This document shows, piece after piece, positions 49,009 through 55,905 of a DNA stretch of 64,000 nucleotides. Source of the stretch: Eubacterium aggregans (GTDB lineage: Bacteria; Bacillota; Clostridia; Eubacteriales; Eubacteriaceae). The notes beneath the pieces were generated by a model that saw only the letters and a list, made by a program, of their open reading frames with translations, had not been told where the DNA came from and searched no databases. The number at the start of each line of letters is the position of its first letter. Position 1 is the stretch's first letter. The stretch spans positions 154,686 through 218,685 of the forward strand of contig NZ_FNRK01000001.1 of the NCBI RefSeq assembly GCF_900107815.1, given 5' to 3'. Both the position numbers and the translations under genes were made by a program.

Positions 49009-49093
49009 TATTATTAATCCTTTCTTAAGCAACTGTTTAATATTCTTATTGTAGCACGAAGAGACAGAATAGAGAAGCCTTTTAGTTAAAAAA

Positions 49094-49179
49094 GCGCAAA
49101 AAATAATGTGCAGAATGATTAAACACTTGACGCACATTAATGAACGTGCTAATATATAGAAACACATTAAAATATGTGC
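49094..49179. promoter_or_regulatory. Three-operator switch region
   Basis: Three 18-bp imperfect palindromes of form RCRCA-N8-YGTGC: GCGCAAAAAATAATGTGC (49094-49111), GCACATTAATGAACGTGC (49132-49149) and ACACATTAAAATATGTGC (49162-49179). The rightward promoter is TTGACG (49128-49133), 17 bp, TAATAT (49151-49156), so the middle operator lies between its -35 and -10. On minus, an extended -10 TGC-TACAAT near 49050 can serve the repressor. Confidence 0.8.
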
Positions 49180-49203
49180 CATCAAGTTTTGCAGGAGGAA
49201 TTT

Positions 49204-49401
49204 ATGAAATTAGATCGGAAAAAATTAGATTTAGCTAAGGCACGAACTTGCTTGTCTACTGCCCAATTGATTGAGAAGGCTAATATCCCAAGCGGGACTT
49301 ATTGCTCGGCTATTCGTTGTAATAACGTAAGGCCCGAAACTGTCGGCAAGATTGCCAAAGCCATGGGCATAGATCCGGCGGAAATTATCAAGGAGGATTA
49401 G
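49204..49401 (+). CDS. Cro-like XRE regulator
   Basis: 65 residues forming one HTH (TAQLIEKANIPSGTYCSAI...GKIAKAMGIDPAEII). The ATG at 49204 follows AGGAGG. First gene of the rightward transcript. Confidence 0.85.
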   Translation: MKLDRKKLDLAKARTCLSTAQLIEKANIPSGTYCSAIRCNNVRPETVGKIAKAMGIDPAEIIKED

Positions 49402-49404
49402 AAA

Positions 49405-49764
49405 ATGGCAACGCCACGGATTAAATCGGCCCAGGATTTTAAGATTGAGGCCATAGAGGCCCTTAAAGGGCAATTGGATTGTTATGTACTGGAAGAGGAA
49501 AAACGGGCCGTACAGGCCAGCCTGGAACGTGTAGAGGCCATTCAGACGATGCGGACCCCAGATAAGCCGGAACGCCTGACCTATTCAGTGCCGGAGGCGG
49601 CCATGGTGGTGGGAATTTCCAAAGCCTCTATGTACACCATCGCTAACCGGCAGGACTTCCCTAAGATTCGACTGGGGACAAAGATTGTGATTCCGATCAA
49701 GGAGTTTGAACAGTGGATTTCTGACGAGGCCATGAGAGAAGCCCAGCAGTGGCAGGAAGGGTAA
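49405..49764 (+). CDS. Excisionase/AlpA-like HTH protein
   Basis: 119 residues. C-terminal MerR-like HTH_17 domain (about 60-112): YSVPEAAMVVGISKASMYTI...IRLGTKIVIPIKEFEQWI. The N-terminal part is helical. Such proteins act as recombination directionality factors or transcription activators in phages and satellites. Three bp after the Cro-like gene, with AAGGAGG overlapping the previous stop. Confidence 0.85.
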   Translation: MATPRIKSAQDFKIEAIEALKGQLDCYVLEEEKRAVQASLERVEAIQTMRTPDKPERLTYSVPEAAMVVGISKASMYTIANRQDFPKIRLGTKIVIPIKEFEQWISDEAMREAQQWQEG

Positions 49765-49766
49765 GC

Positions 49767-51224
49767 GTGGAATGGATGAAAGAACAAAGCTATCAAGAAA
49801 TAGCGGAAGAAATCGCCGGGGATACCACTTTAATGATGTTGCCTAATCCCTTAAAGTATCGGGAGGAATTCATAGAAAAAGCGAAAGCTGGAGGCCATGA
49901 GAAGCTTTTACAGCTTTACCGCAACGGGTTGCCGAAAGGCACGAAAAAAAGCGATTCCCGGGAATACTTTTGCACGGTGTGCCGGGGGATCGCTTCGGTG
50001 ATGGGAGACAGCGACATTTCGTTAATTAATACAATTTTCAAGGGTGCAAAATGCTGCCCCGAACACTGGGACAGCCAGGATCACAATGATCTCGGAACCT
50101 TTGGTTATAACGTCATTATCGAAGCTCTTTTCACTGAAAGTATACCATATTCAGATGAGAATTTGAACGAAAATCGCTTGAAAGTGCTTAAACTCACCGA
50201 CGTTACAGAAGAAGAAGCTGAATGGTTTATTAACGGCTATGTACCGAAGGGGCAGGCTACAACATTAGCCGGGGACGGCGGAAGCGGTAAAACGTCTTTA
50301 TGGTGTTCGATTGCTGCTTCTGTGAGTAACGGCTATTCCCCCTTCTTTGCCAGTGGAGAAACCGACAGAAAGCCCCAAAAGGTATTATTCTTTTCGGCTG
50401 AGGATTCAGTACAGCATACGCTAAAAAAGAAGCTTCGGCAATGCGGGGCGAATATGGAAAATATCATCACGGTTGATATAGCCGATGAGCATTTTAAAGA
50501 TATTAAGTTTAACTCCCCACTTCTGGAATCCCTTGTGGAGGAACACCGCCCGGAGCTGCTGATATTTGACCCGATTCAAGCCTTTATCCCGCCTGAAATG
50601 AATATGGGATACAGGAATGCCATGCGCCAGTGTTTAGCCCCTCTAATCGCCATGGGTGAGAAATACGGGGTAACCACAATCGTTGTGGTTCATGCCAACA
50701 AGCGAGCGGGGGCATATGGCAGGAACCGAATCGCCGACAGCGCCGACATCTGGGATATTAGCCGATCGGTTCTAATGACCGGGGAGACCAACGAGAAGGG
50801 AATTCGGTACATGACCCAGGAAAAAAACAATTATGGCCCGCTTCAAAATACGGTGCTTTTCTCTATTGAAGATGGAGTACCAGTATTTAAAGGCTTTACC
50901 GATAAGCGGGATCGGGATTTTATCCAGGATAACAATTACACTGAAAAGATTGCCCCGGCAAAGGATGAAGCACGGGCCTTTATCCTGGACTATCTGAGGG
51001 ATGGGGAAAAGGAAGTTAACGACCTGGACGGGATGGGAAAAGCCCAAGGGCACAGCCCCACCGCTTTAAAAAAGGCAAAGGCAGAATTGAAGAAGGAAAA
51101 ACTTATAGCATACAGAACCGAAAGCCTCGGAAAAGGAAAAGGCACAAACCAGCTTATTCACCTAGAGGGGGAGGCCCTGAAATATTTTAGGCCCCTAGGG
51201 GATGTTAAAAACCACTCTATATGA
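49767..51224 (+). CDS. RepA-like AAA ATPase, probable replication protein
   Basis: About 485 residues. An N-terminal domain with a cysteine set (CTVCRG...KCCPEHW) is followed by a RecA/RepA-type ATPase with Walker A GDGGSGKT at about 169-176, LLIFDPIQAF (Walker B) and VVHANKRA. A C-terminal winged-helix-like region (about 405-470) follows. Resembles the AAA_25 helicases encoded by phages, ICEs and satellites. GTG at 49767 follows AGGAAGG; ATG 49776 is the alternative. An iteron cluster follows directly. Confidence 0.85.
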   Translation: MEWMKEQSYQEIAEEIAGDTTLMMLPNPLKYREEFIEKAKAGGHEKLLQLYRNGLPKGTKKSDSREYFCTVCRGIASVMGDSDISLINTIFKGAKCCPEHWDSQDHNDLGTFGYNVIIEALFTESIPYSDENLNENRLKVLKLTDVTEEEAEWFINGYVPKGQATTLAGDGGSGKTSLWCSIAASVSNGYSPFFASGETDRKPQKVLFFSAEDSVQHTLKKKLRQCGANMENIITVDIADEHFKDIKFNSPLLESLVEEHRPELLIFDPIQAFIPPEMNMGYRNAMRQCLAPLIAMGEKYGVTTIVVVHANKRAGAYGRNRIADSADIWDISRSVLMTGETNEKGIRYMTQEKNNYGPLQNTVLFSIEDGVPVFKGFTDKRDRDFIQDNNYTEKIAPAKDEARAFILDYLRDGEKEVNDLDGMGKAQGHSPTALKKAKAELKKEKLIAYRTESLGKGKGTNQLIHLEGEALKYFRPLGDVKNHSI

Positions 51225-51369
51225 AGCTAAAGCCTTATAAATACTAATGTTTTTCATGTAGAGTACCCCGCTCTACATGAAAGAAAAACCTCTATATGAA
51301 AGTTTCACCTAGAGTGGGGTACTCTACATGAATAAACCGCATAACTAAGCCGTTTGCGTTCATGTAGAG
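51215..51369. other. Iteron cluster, probable replication origin of the element
   Basis: Six copies of CTCTAYATGAA: direct at 51215, 51271, 51290 and 51322; inverted at 51253-51263 and 51359-51369. A 17-bp exact inverted repeat (51253-51269 with 51316-51332, core GGGGTACTCTACATGAA) is nested within. The position right after the ATPase gene is where satellites and plasmids keep their origins. Confidence 0.8.
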
Positions 51370-51428
51370 TGGTTTTCTCACTTCACACGGTAGCCCCTCT
51401 AGTAAGCCGCATCATGAAAGGATAAAAC

Positions 51429-51641
51429 ATGGAAGAAGAACGGATAATAGAAGCCAGCTACTTCATGAATTTGGCTATTGCCATCATGGAGGATTACGAC
51501 ATCACACGGGTAGAAGCCATCGAGGTGGCCAAGGCCGTGATGCTTAAGGAGACGTTGGAGGATTTACTGGGAAGAGATAGCTATAATAGCGGGTTAGACC
51601 GAATCGCTGATACGCTTGAAGTTGTCGCAACCCGTGTTTAG
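51429..51641 (+). CDS. Small acidic helical protein
   Basis: 70 residues, not recognised. Largely helical and acidic (EEERIIEASYFMNLAIAIME...). AAAGGA precedes the ATG. First of the small-gene run. Confidence 0.7.
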   Translation: MEEERIIEASYFMNLAIAIMEDYDITRVEAIEVAKAVMLKETLEDLLGRDSYNSGLDRIADTLEVVATRV

Positions 51642-51667
51642 AGTAAAGATTGAAAGGATAACGAATA

Positions 51668-51892
51668 ATGAAAAAATTTAAAATTAATTACGCAATTGAT
51701 GATAACACCTCAGAAGTGACAGAGGCATGCTTTACGGTATACGCTGATAATAAACAGTCAGCTATTGACCAGGCCAATGAAATTTTACACAACTGCTATT
51801 ATACCGACGATTACAAGGCTAATCCAAACTGGATATTGCCCTATCGATTAATTATGGTTGAAATGAAAGAAACCATAGAGGCCGCCCAATGA
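51668..51892 (+). CDS. Small hypothetical protein
   Basis: 74 residues, not recognised; alternating beta-like pattern (MKKFKINYAIDD...ACFTVYADNKQSAIDQANEIL). AAAGGA upstream. Its stop overlaps the next start (ATGA). Confidence 0.7.
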   Translation: MKKFKINYAIDDNTSEVTEACFTVYADNKQSAIDQANEILHNCYYTDDYKANPNWILPYRLIMVEMKETIEAAQ

Positions 51893-51966
51893 GCGACTTC
51901 TTAACCCTACTGGCCGGCGGTTTTACCGTCATGATGTTCTGCGTGATTCCCTGGATCATGCTTTAG
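51889..51966 (+). CDS. 25-residue single-pass membrane peptide
   Basis: MSDFLTLLAGGFTVMMFCVI then PWIML. Almost entirely hydrophobic. Coupled to the preceding gene by ATGA; the next gene's AGGAGG overlaps its stop. Could be a toxin-like or holin-like peptide. Confidence 0.55.
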   Translation: MSDFLTLLAGGFTVMMFCVIPWIML

Positions 51967-51978
51967 GAGGAATGAGCA

Positions 51979-52155
51979 ATGGAAGATAGATCAAAGCAAA
52001 TTTGCGGTGATTACATGGAAGCCCACCGGGTGACAGTTCCCCAAGGAGCACAGGAGCGAGAAGCCTTTAATCTGGGTTTTGAAACGGGAACGAGTATCGC
52101 TATAGAAATACTCATGGATGTTTTGGAACAACGGAAGGCGGCTTGTCATGCATAA
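51979..52155 (+). CDS. 58-residue hypothetical protein
   Basis: Begins MEDRSKQICGDYMEAHRVTV; ends in a helix with EILMDVLEQRKAA. AGGAGG 8 nt upstream supports translation. Not recognised. Confidence 0.65.
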   Translation: MEDRSKQICGDYMEAHRVTVPQGAQEREAFNLGFETGTSIAIEILMDVLEQRKAACHA

Positions 52156-52453
52156 AATTGCAGATTTTGAAATGCTGGTTCTGGACGATAGCGCAATTCT
52201 TCATGGAATCAAAAAGGGAGATAGTATTTATGGCATTACCTTTGACATTGCTAGAGCAAAGAATGGCGGGTTTGTTATATTCTCCCGTGATGGTTCGGAG
52301 CATGCAGAATTAGGTATTATTACTTTTCTGGGGGATGTTTATACCATCACGGATATGAACCACCGGCGGGTTGATATGGGCCATTCCTCAATCATTGGGA
52401 TTGCGGTTAGTATGGTTCGCAATATTGCTTCTGATCCAGCAAAGACGGCTTGA
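52148..52453 (+). CDS. 101-residue hypothetical protein
   Basis: Not recognised. Predicted beta-rich (DSIYGITFDIARAKNGGFVIFSR). The ATG at 52148 overlaps the previous gene by 8 nt and follows GGAAGG; an earlier ATG at 52118 lies inside the previous gene. Confidence 0.7.
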   Translation: MHKIADFEMLVLDDSAILHGIKKGDSIYGITFDIARAKNGGFVIFSRDGSEHAELGIITFLGDVYTITDMNHRRVDMGHSSIIGIAVSMVRNIASDPAKTA

Positions 52454-52466
52454 CATGTCACCTGGT

Positions 52467-52599
52467 GGCGGAGTTTTCCGCTGCCAACCCTATCGCACAA
52501 TATGCCCTTATCCCCCGGCCCGGGCGGCGGGTTATCCGCCCGAATATAGGCAGGTCTACCACTCCGGTGGATGGCTGTAAACTTCTGTCGGGGCTGCCT
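52467..52599. repeat. Second hairpin cluster
   Basis: GGCGGAGTTTTCCGCTGCC (52467-52485) matches the hairpin at 48011-48029 at 17 of 19 positions. CGGGCGG/CCGCCCG (52521-52542), CCACTCCGGTGG (52559-52570) and AGGCAG/CTGCCT (52548-52553 with 52594-52599) follow. Non-coding stretch between two small genes. Confidence 0.7.
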
Positions 52600-52623
52600 G
52601 ATTAACCAACGAAGGAGGAACGC

Positions 52624-52791
52624 ATGAGCGTGATTATCAAAATTTCATTCAGTGACCCCCAGGAGGTCCGCCCCATATTGGATGCTCTGGAACCTGTTTT
52701 ACCAGACCATAAACCTAAAAAAGGGCGCACTGATAGGCGGTTTCATCAAGTGATTTTAAGGCCTAAAAAAACGCCGAACCCGCATAAATAG
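52624..52791 (+). CDS. 55-residue basic protein
   Basis: MSVIIKISFSDPQEVRPILD then a Lys/Arg-rich tail (DHKPKKGRTDRRFHQVILR). GGAGGAACGC precedes the ATG. Not recognised; nucleic-acid binding is possible. Confidence 0.68.
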   Translation: MSVIIKISFSDPQEVRPILDALEPVLPDHKPKKGRTDRRFHQVILRPKKTPNPHK

Positions 52792-52801
52792 GGGATATGG
52801 C

Positions 52802-52927
52802 TTGACAAATTACCCACATATGTGATATCATGTTACCAACAAGTACCCCAGCGGACGCGCTGGAAGCCAAGGACACACGGCACGGGAACGGGCGCACATG
52901 ACGTGTAAGCCCCGACCCGTGCTTTTT
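52802..52927 (+). ncRNA. Promoter and candidate structured small RNA upstream of the capsid gene
   Basis: TTGACA (52802-52807), 18 bp, TATCAT (52826-52831). A start near 52838 gives about 90 nt with CCAGCG-GA-CGCTGG-type stem and a terminator hairpin GCACGGG (52880-52886)/CCCGTGC (52916-52922) followed by TTTTT. The hairpin interior can also pair. Could be a satellite regulatory RNA or an attenuated leader of the capsid gene. Confidence 0.6.
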
Positions 52928-52934
52928 GTTTGGC

Positions 52935-53132
52935 GCGGGAACGTCCACTTCCCGCTAGGGGGGTACAAATAGTCGCCCCCCTTCGGAGTTCTCCTTTTAC
53001 GGGTATAAACCCGGTTGTAAAAAATGCCTACTAAGGCAAAAAACTAGGCAAAATACAGGTATACCCTGGGAAAAACACATATTAAAAACCAAGATAAGAA
53101 AGGAATCTGCTATTATTAGCGGAAAACAAAAA
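52935..53132 (+). other. Hairpin-rich leader of the capsid gene
   Basis: GCGGGAA/TTCCCGC (around 52935-52955), GGGGGG/CCCCCC (around 52959-52981) and ACGGG/CCCGG (around 52998-53013) stems, then an AT-rich stretch up to the capsid ATG. No gene seen. No strong ribosome site other than GCGGAAAAC. Confidence 0.55.
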
Positions 53133-54275
53133 ATGAGTAATGAAGTTATTGGTAACAACTTGCCATCAAGAGTTGTGGATTTAACAGATCAGTATACAAA
53201 CTGCGTAGATGAAACTTTCGTGAAGCACAGTGATTTGACATTGATTTCGAATCAAGACATGAGTTGGGACGGTGCGCATTCTGTGCGAGTGTATAAAGTA
53301 ACAACTTCGCCAATGAGCGATTATGATCGATCCGGTGCAGAGTCAAGGGCAAGCCGATATGGACACATTGACGGACTGGATGCGACAACGGAAATAATGA
53401 CATTGAAAAATGATCGATCTTTTACCTTTGCCATAGATAAGCTGGATCGAGACGAAACACAGCAGGCCATGCAGGCAGCAACGGCATTAGCAAGACAGAT
53501 AGGGCTCGTGGTGTTTCCAGAGGTCGAAAAATACCTGTATAATGTTGTGGCAGAAGGTGCAGGCAATAAGCCGGCTCCTAAAGCGTTGACGAAAGAAAAT
53601 ATTTACGATGAGATTATCGAAGCGAACGCTATCTTAGATGATGCTCAGGTTCCTAGCAAAAATCGTGTACTTATCGTACCACCCAAAGTGTATGTTCTCT
53701 TGAAGAAATCAGCTGATATTATGATGAGTACCGACATTGCACAAGAGAAAAGGGACAAAGGCGTTATTGCAAATATAGATGGATGCCAAGTAATTAAGGT
53801 CCCAGAAAGCCAGCTCCCTAAGAATTTCGGTTTTATGATCACCCACCCAGTTGCTACTGTTGCCCCGCTGAAACTCAGGGATTATAAGATTCACGCAGAC
53901 CCCCCAGGGATTAGCGGTGACCTCGTAGAAGGTAGGGTGTGCTATGATGCCTTTGTACTTGATAACAAGGTTAAGGCTATCTACTACCAAGAACAGCCGG
54001 ACTTAAGCCTTAAGACCCTGACCATTGGGAGTCTGGCTTTAACACCGACATTTGATGGAGGTGTGACGAATTATACAGCGGATACAACAGACGCAACGAA
54101 TGTTATTACAGCTAATGCAGAATATGAAGGTGCAACAGTAACCATTAAGAACGGCAGCACCGTTGTGTCAAGTGGAAGTGCGGCCACCTGGGCATCTGGC
54201 CCTAATCCTGTAACCATCACTGTAAAAGAAGGAACTCGCTCAAAAGTATATGAAGTAATAGTAACTAAGTCTTAA
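53133..54275 (+). CDS. Phage major capsid protein with C-terminal cadherin-like domain
   Basis: 380 residues. Residues 1-288 match HK97-fold major capsid proteins of clostridial phages: VYKVTTSPMSDYDRSG, LKNDRSFTFAIDKLDRDETQ, FPEVEKYLY, ITHPVATVAPLKL and GRVCYDAFVLDNK. Residues 292-380 are a cadherin-like beta-sandwich (PF12733 type: LKTLTIGSLALTPTFDGGVTN...TVKEGT...YEVIV), a domain seen as surface decoration on virions. No scaffold, protease, portal or terminase is nearby. The gene looks AT-richer than its neighbours, and its ribosome site is weak. A satellite-specific capsid is the simplest reading. Confidence 0.85.
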   Translation: MSNEVIGNNLPSRVVDLTDQYTNCVDETFVKHSDLTLISNQDMSWDGAHSVRVYKVTTSPMSDYDRSGAESRASRYGHIDGLDATTEIMTLKNDRSFTFAIDKLDRDETQQAMQAATALARQIGLVVFPEVEKYLYNVVAEGAGNKPAPKALTKENIYDEIIEANAILDDAQVPSKNRVLIVPPKVYVLLKKSADIMMSTDIAQEKRDKGVIANIDGCQVIKVPESQLPKNFGFMITHPVATVAPLKLRDYKIHADPPGISGDLVEGRVCYDAFVLDNKVKAIYYQEQPDLSLKTLTIGSLALTPTFDGGVTNYTADTTDATNVITANAEYEGATVTIKNGSTVVSSGSAATWASGPNPVTITVKEGTRSKVYEVIVTKS

Positions 54276-54283
54276 GCATTCAT

Positions 54284-54321
54284 GGTCCCTGTCATGCTCC
54301 GCGCTGATGGGGACTTTTTTT
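54284..54321 (+). terminator. Capsid gene terminator
   Basis: GTCCC (54285-54289) pairs with GGGGAC (54309-54314), followed by seven T. Confidence 0.8.
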
Positions 54322-54339
54322 CCCGAATTGGAAGCACAA

Positions 54340-54478
54340 AGCGAACGGGGGTGTATACCCTCCCCCTGGCGGTTCTGACTCTCGGGGGCATAGGGCTTTT
54401 TTTCTTTTTAAATCAAAAAAAGTGTACGTAAAAAGATGTATACATTTAATAGCCCTTGCGTACGTACGTAAAAATTTG
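54340..54478. other. Non-coding stretch with palindromic TACGTA-type motifs
   Basis: GGGGGTGTATACCCTCCCCC (about 54343-54362) can fold, and CCCCC...GGGGG plus T-run near 54357-54403 resembles another terminator. GTGTACGT, ATGTATACAT and GCGTACGTACGTA cluster at 54422-54476 and look like regulator sites ahead of the broken regulator gene. Confidence 0.5.
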
Positions 54479-54505
54479 AGAAATACCATTATTGAGGAGG
54501 CCCCC

Positions 54506-54702
54506 ATGCTGGATCGTAGACCTATGAATTTCTTATAAAGATGGCAGATGATGCGGTGCCCGATGAACGCCACCGGGAAGCGCTGTCCCTCTACTACCTG
54601 GATGGGCTGATCATGGAGGATATAGCCCAGCGAATGGCCTACTGCCATGGTACCGTGAAACGGATTATTGATAGCGGAAAAGCTCAATTACCGAATCTGT
54701 AA
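54506..54702 (+). pseudogene. Frameshifted sigma-70-region-4-like phage regulator
   Basis: A good GAGGAGG and ATG (54506) open a frame that stops after ten codons. One base out of frame, a reading continues as EFLIK then MADDAVPDERHREALSLYYL and an HTH (MEDIAQRMAYCHGTVKRIID), ending at 54702. This HTH is typical of ArpU/RinA-like late regulators. Either a single-base frameshift destroyed it, or a 53-residue version starts at ATG 54541 without a ribosome site. Confidence 0.65.
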
Positions 54703-54720
54703 AGGGTAAATTAAAGGGTA
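54701..54720. repeat. Right integrase arm-type sites
   Basis: AAAGGGTA at 54701-54708 and 54713-54720, again 12 bp apart, matching the left set. Confidence 0.8.
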
Positions 54721-54742
54721 AACACCCCTATTCCAACCCACT

Positions 54743-54773
54743 AAAAAACCCCCAAAGCCGCATGGCCAGGGGG
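54743..54773 (-). terminator. tRNA-Gln terminator supplied by the element
   Basis: CCCCC (54749-54753) pairs with GGGGG (54769-54773); six T follow on minus. Equivalent to the left-end hairpin at 46097-46127. Confidence 0.8.
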
Positions 54774-54780
54774 TTTAATG

Positions 54781-54813
54781 ATATTCAAAATGGCGGGGGT
54801 AGCAGGATTCGAA
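54781..54813. repeat. attR: right 33-bp direct repeat
   Basis: Identical to 46133-46165; it restores the 3' end of the tRNA. Confidence 0.93.
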
Positions 54814-54865
54814 CCTGCGCGTGATGGAGTCAGAGTCCATTGCCTTACCGCTTGGCGATACCCCT
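54791..54865 (-). tRNA. tRNA-Gln (anticodon CTG)
   Basis: 75 nt including encoded CCA. D-arm GCCAAGCGGTAAGGC, anticodon arm ATGGA-CTCTGAC-TCCAT, T-arm GCAGG-TTCGAAT-CCTGC. Acceptor pairs G2-G5 with C's; position 1-72 reads A-C, in keeping with the weak first pair usual in tRNA-Gln. Its 3' end is the integration target. Confidence 0.95.
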
Positions 54866-54870
54866 AGGCA

Positions 54871-54916
54871 CTTAAAGAACAATGGTTATTTTAACTGTTC
54901 TTTAAGGTGATGTCAA
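54871..54916 (-). promoter_or_regulatory. tRNA-Gln promoter overlapping an 11-bp inverted repeat
   Basis: TTGACA (54916-54911), 17 bp, TAAAAT (54893-54888). CTTAAAGAACA (54871-54881) is the exact reverse complement of TGTTCTTTAAG (54896-54906), spanning spacer to start site. It may be an operator or the folded end of the upstream dnaI transcript. Confidence 0.75.
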
Positions 54917-54936
54917 GGAGTTTTTAACGGATTTCT

Positions 54937-55905
54937 TTAACTTTGCTGTCTTTTTTTAATGAGGCGGATATCATCCCCATAAAAAGGGACGGTTTTAAAG
55001 TTTCCCCGGATTCGGGAGGACAGACGTTCATCGTACTGAGTAAAGATTTGCTTCGGGGTCAGATTGGTGGAGATAATCATGGGTCCCCCTCCTAAAATGC
55101 GGGTATTGATGATATCAAAGAGCTGAGACCCACTAAAGGCTGTGGCGTATTCGGCACCGAGATCATCAATAATGATGAGATCACAGGCCAGAAGAGCCTG
55201 GTACAACTCCTGGACAGAGACGGTGGGGTCGTGCATATTTTCCTGGACCAGTTTAACCAAGTGCCCGGCGGTGATGTAAATAATATCATAATCCTGCTGG
55301 ATGAGGGCATTGACAATGCAGTTGGATAAGAAGGTTTTGCCGAGTCCGGGCTTTCCGGTGAACAGATAATTTTCTGAGACAGCCTTAAAGTCCGAACAGT
55401 AGTCTTTAAAAACCTGATGAATCCCTCGATAATGGTCGGTATAGGCCTCCGGGTAAACCGCCAGGGAAAAGGTATCAAAATTCTCGTGGCGGGCCTGGGG
55501 CTTTAAATCGTAGCGGGAGAAGCTGGCCTCTGAGAGGAGGCGGTGGAGGCAGCTACACATCCGGCCATCCACATAGCCGGTATCCTGACACTGCTTACAA
55601 TGATAGTGTGGGGTGAGGTAATCCCCGGGGATGCCGTTATCCATTAGAATCGCTTTTTTTTGACAATCCAGCTCAGCCACAGTGGCGTCGAAAATCGCTT
55701 TAGCCTGGGGGTCTCCTGAGATTTTTGCCTTGGTATAAGCCACGCCAGCCAAATCGATTTCGGCATCAAGATCGGCCAGGGCTGGGATACGGGCGTAGAG
55801 ATCTGCCTTCTTTTTTTTGAGGGCGAAGCGTTCCCGATCATGACGGGCTAAAAAATCGTCGATGATTTCTTTATTGCTCTTGGGTTTATTTTCCACTATT
55901 TTCAC
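54937..55905 (-). CDS. DnaI/DnaC-type helicase loader
   Basis: 322 residues. An N-terminal helical part with a zinc cluster (CKQCQDTGYVDGRMCSC, about 103-120) is followed by an AAA+ domain with Walker A GKPGLGKT, Walker B IIIDDLGAE and an arginine finger (ERLSSRIRG). Loads DnaB at origin and forks. It begins at GTG (55905) and overlaps the DnaD-like gene by about 20 nt. Confidence 0.9.
   Translation of the reverse strand: MKIVENKPKSNKEIIDDFLARHDRERFALKKKKADLYARIPALADLDAEIDLAGVAYTKAKISGDPQAKAIFDATVAELDCQKKAILMDNGIPGDYLTPHYHCKQCQDTGYVDGRMCSCLHRLLSEASFSRYDLKPQARHENFDTFSLAVYPEAYTDHYRGIHQVFKDYCSDFKAVSENYLFTGKPGLGKTFLSNCIVNALIQQDYDIIYITAGHLVKLVQENMHDPTVSVQELYQALLACDLIIIDDLGAEYATAFSGSQLFDIINTRILGGGPMIISTNLTPKQIFTQYDERLSSRIRGNFKTVPFYGDDIRLIKKRQQS

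Larger units (their letters stand above)
46133..54813. mobile_element. 8.7-kb tRNA-Gln-integrated satellite-like element carrying a lone capsid gene
   Basis: Bounded by 33-bp direct repeats. Contents in order: arm-type repeats, integrase, toxin/antisense pair, hairpin array, double-HTH repressor, three-operator region, Cro-like protein, excisionase-like protein, RepA-like ATPase, iterons, six small ORFs, candidate sRNA, major capsid protein, remnant sigma-like regulator, arm-type repeats. There are no terminase, portal, protease, tail, lysis or conjugation genes. Control genes resemble temperate phages. The best fit is a phage satellite using a helper's packaging machinery; a decayed prophage is the alternative, but nearly all genes look intact. 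Confidence 0.85.

Noticed and set aside
46133..54813. Integrative conjugative element
   Set aside because: No relaxase, coupling protein or type IV secretion genes; one capsid gene and a phage-like switch instead.
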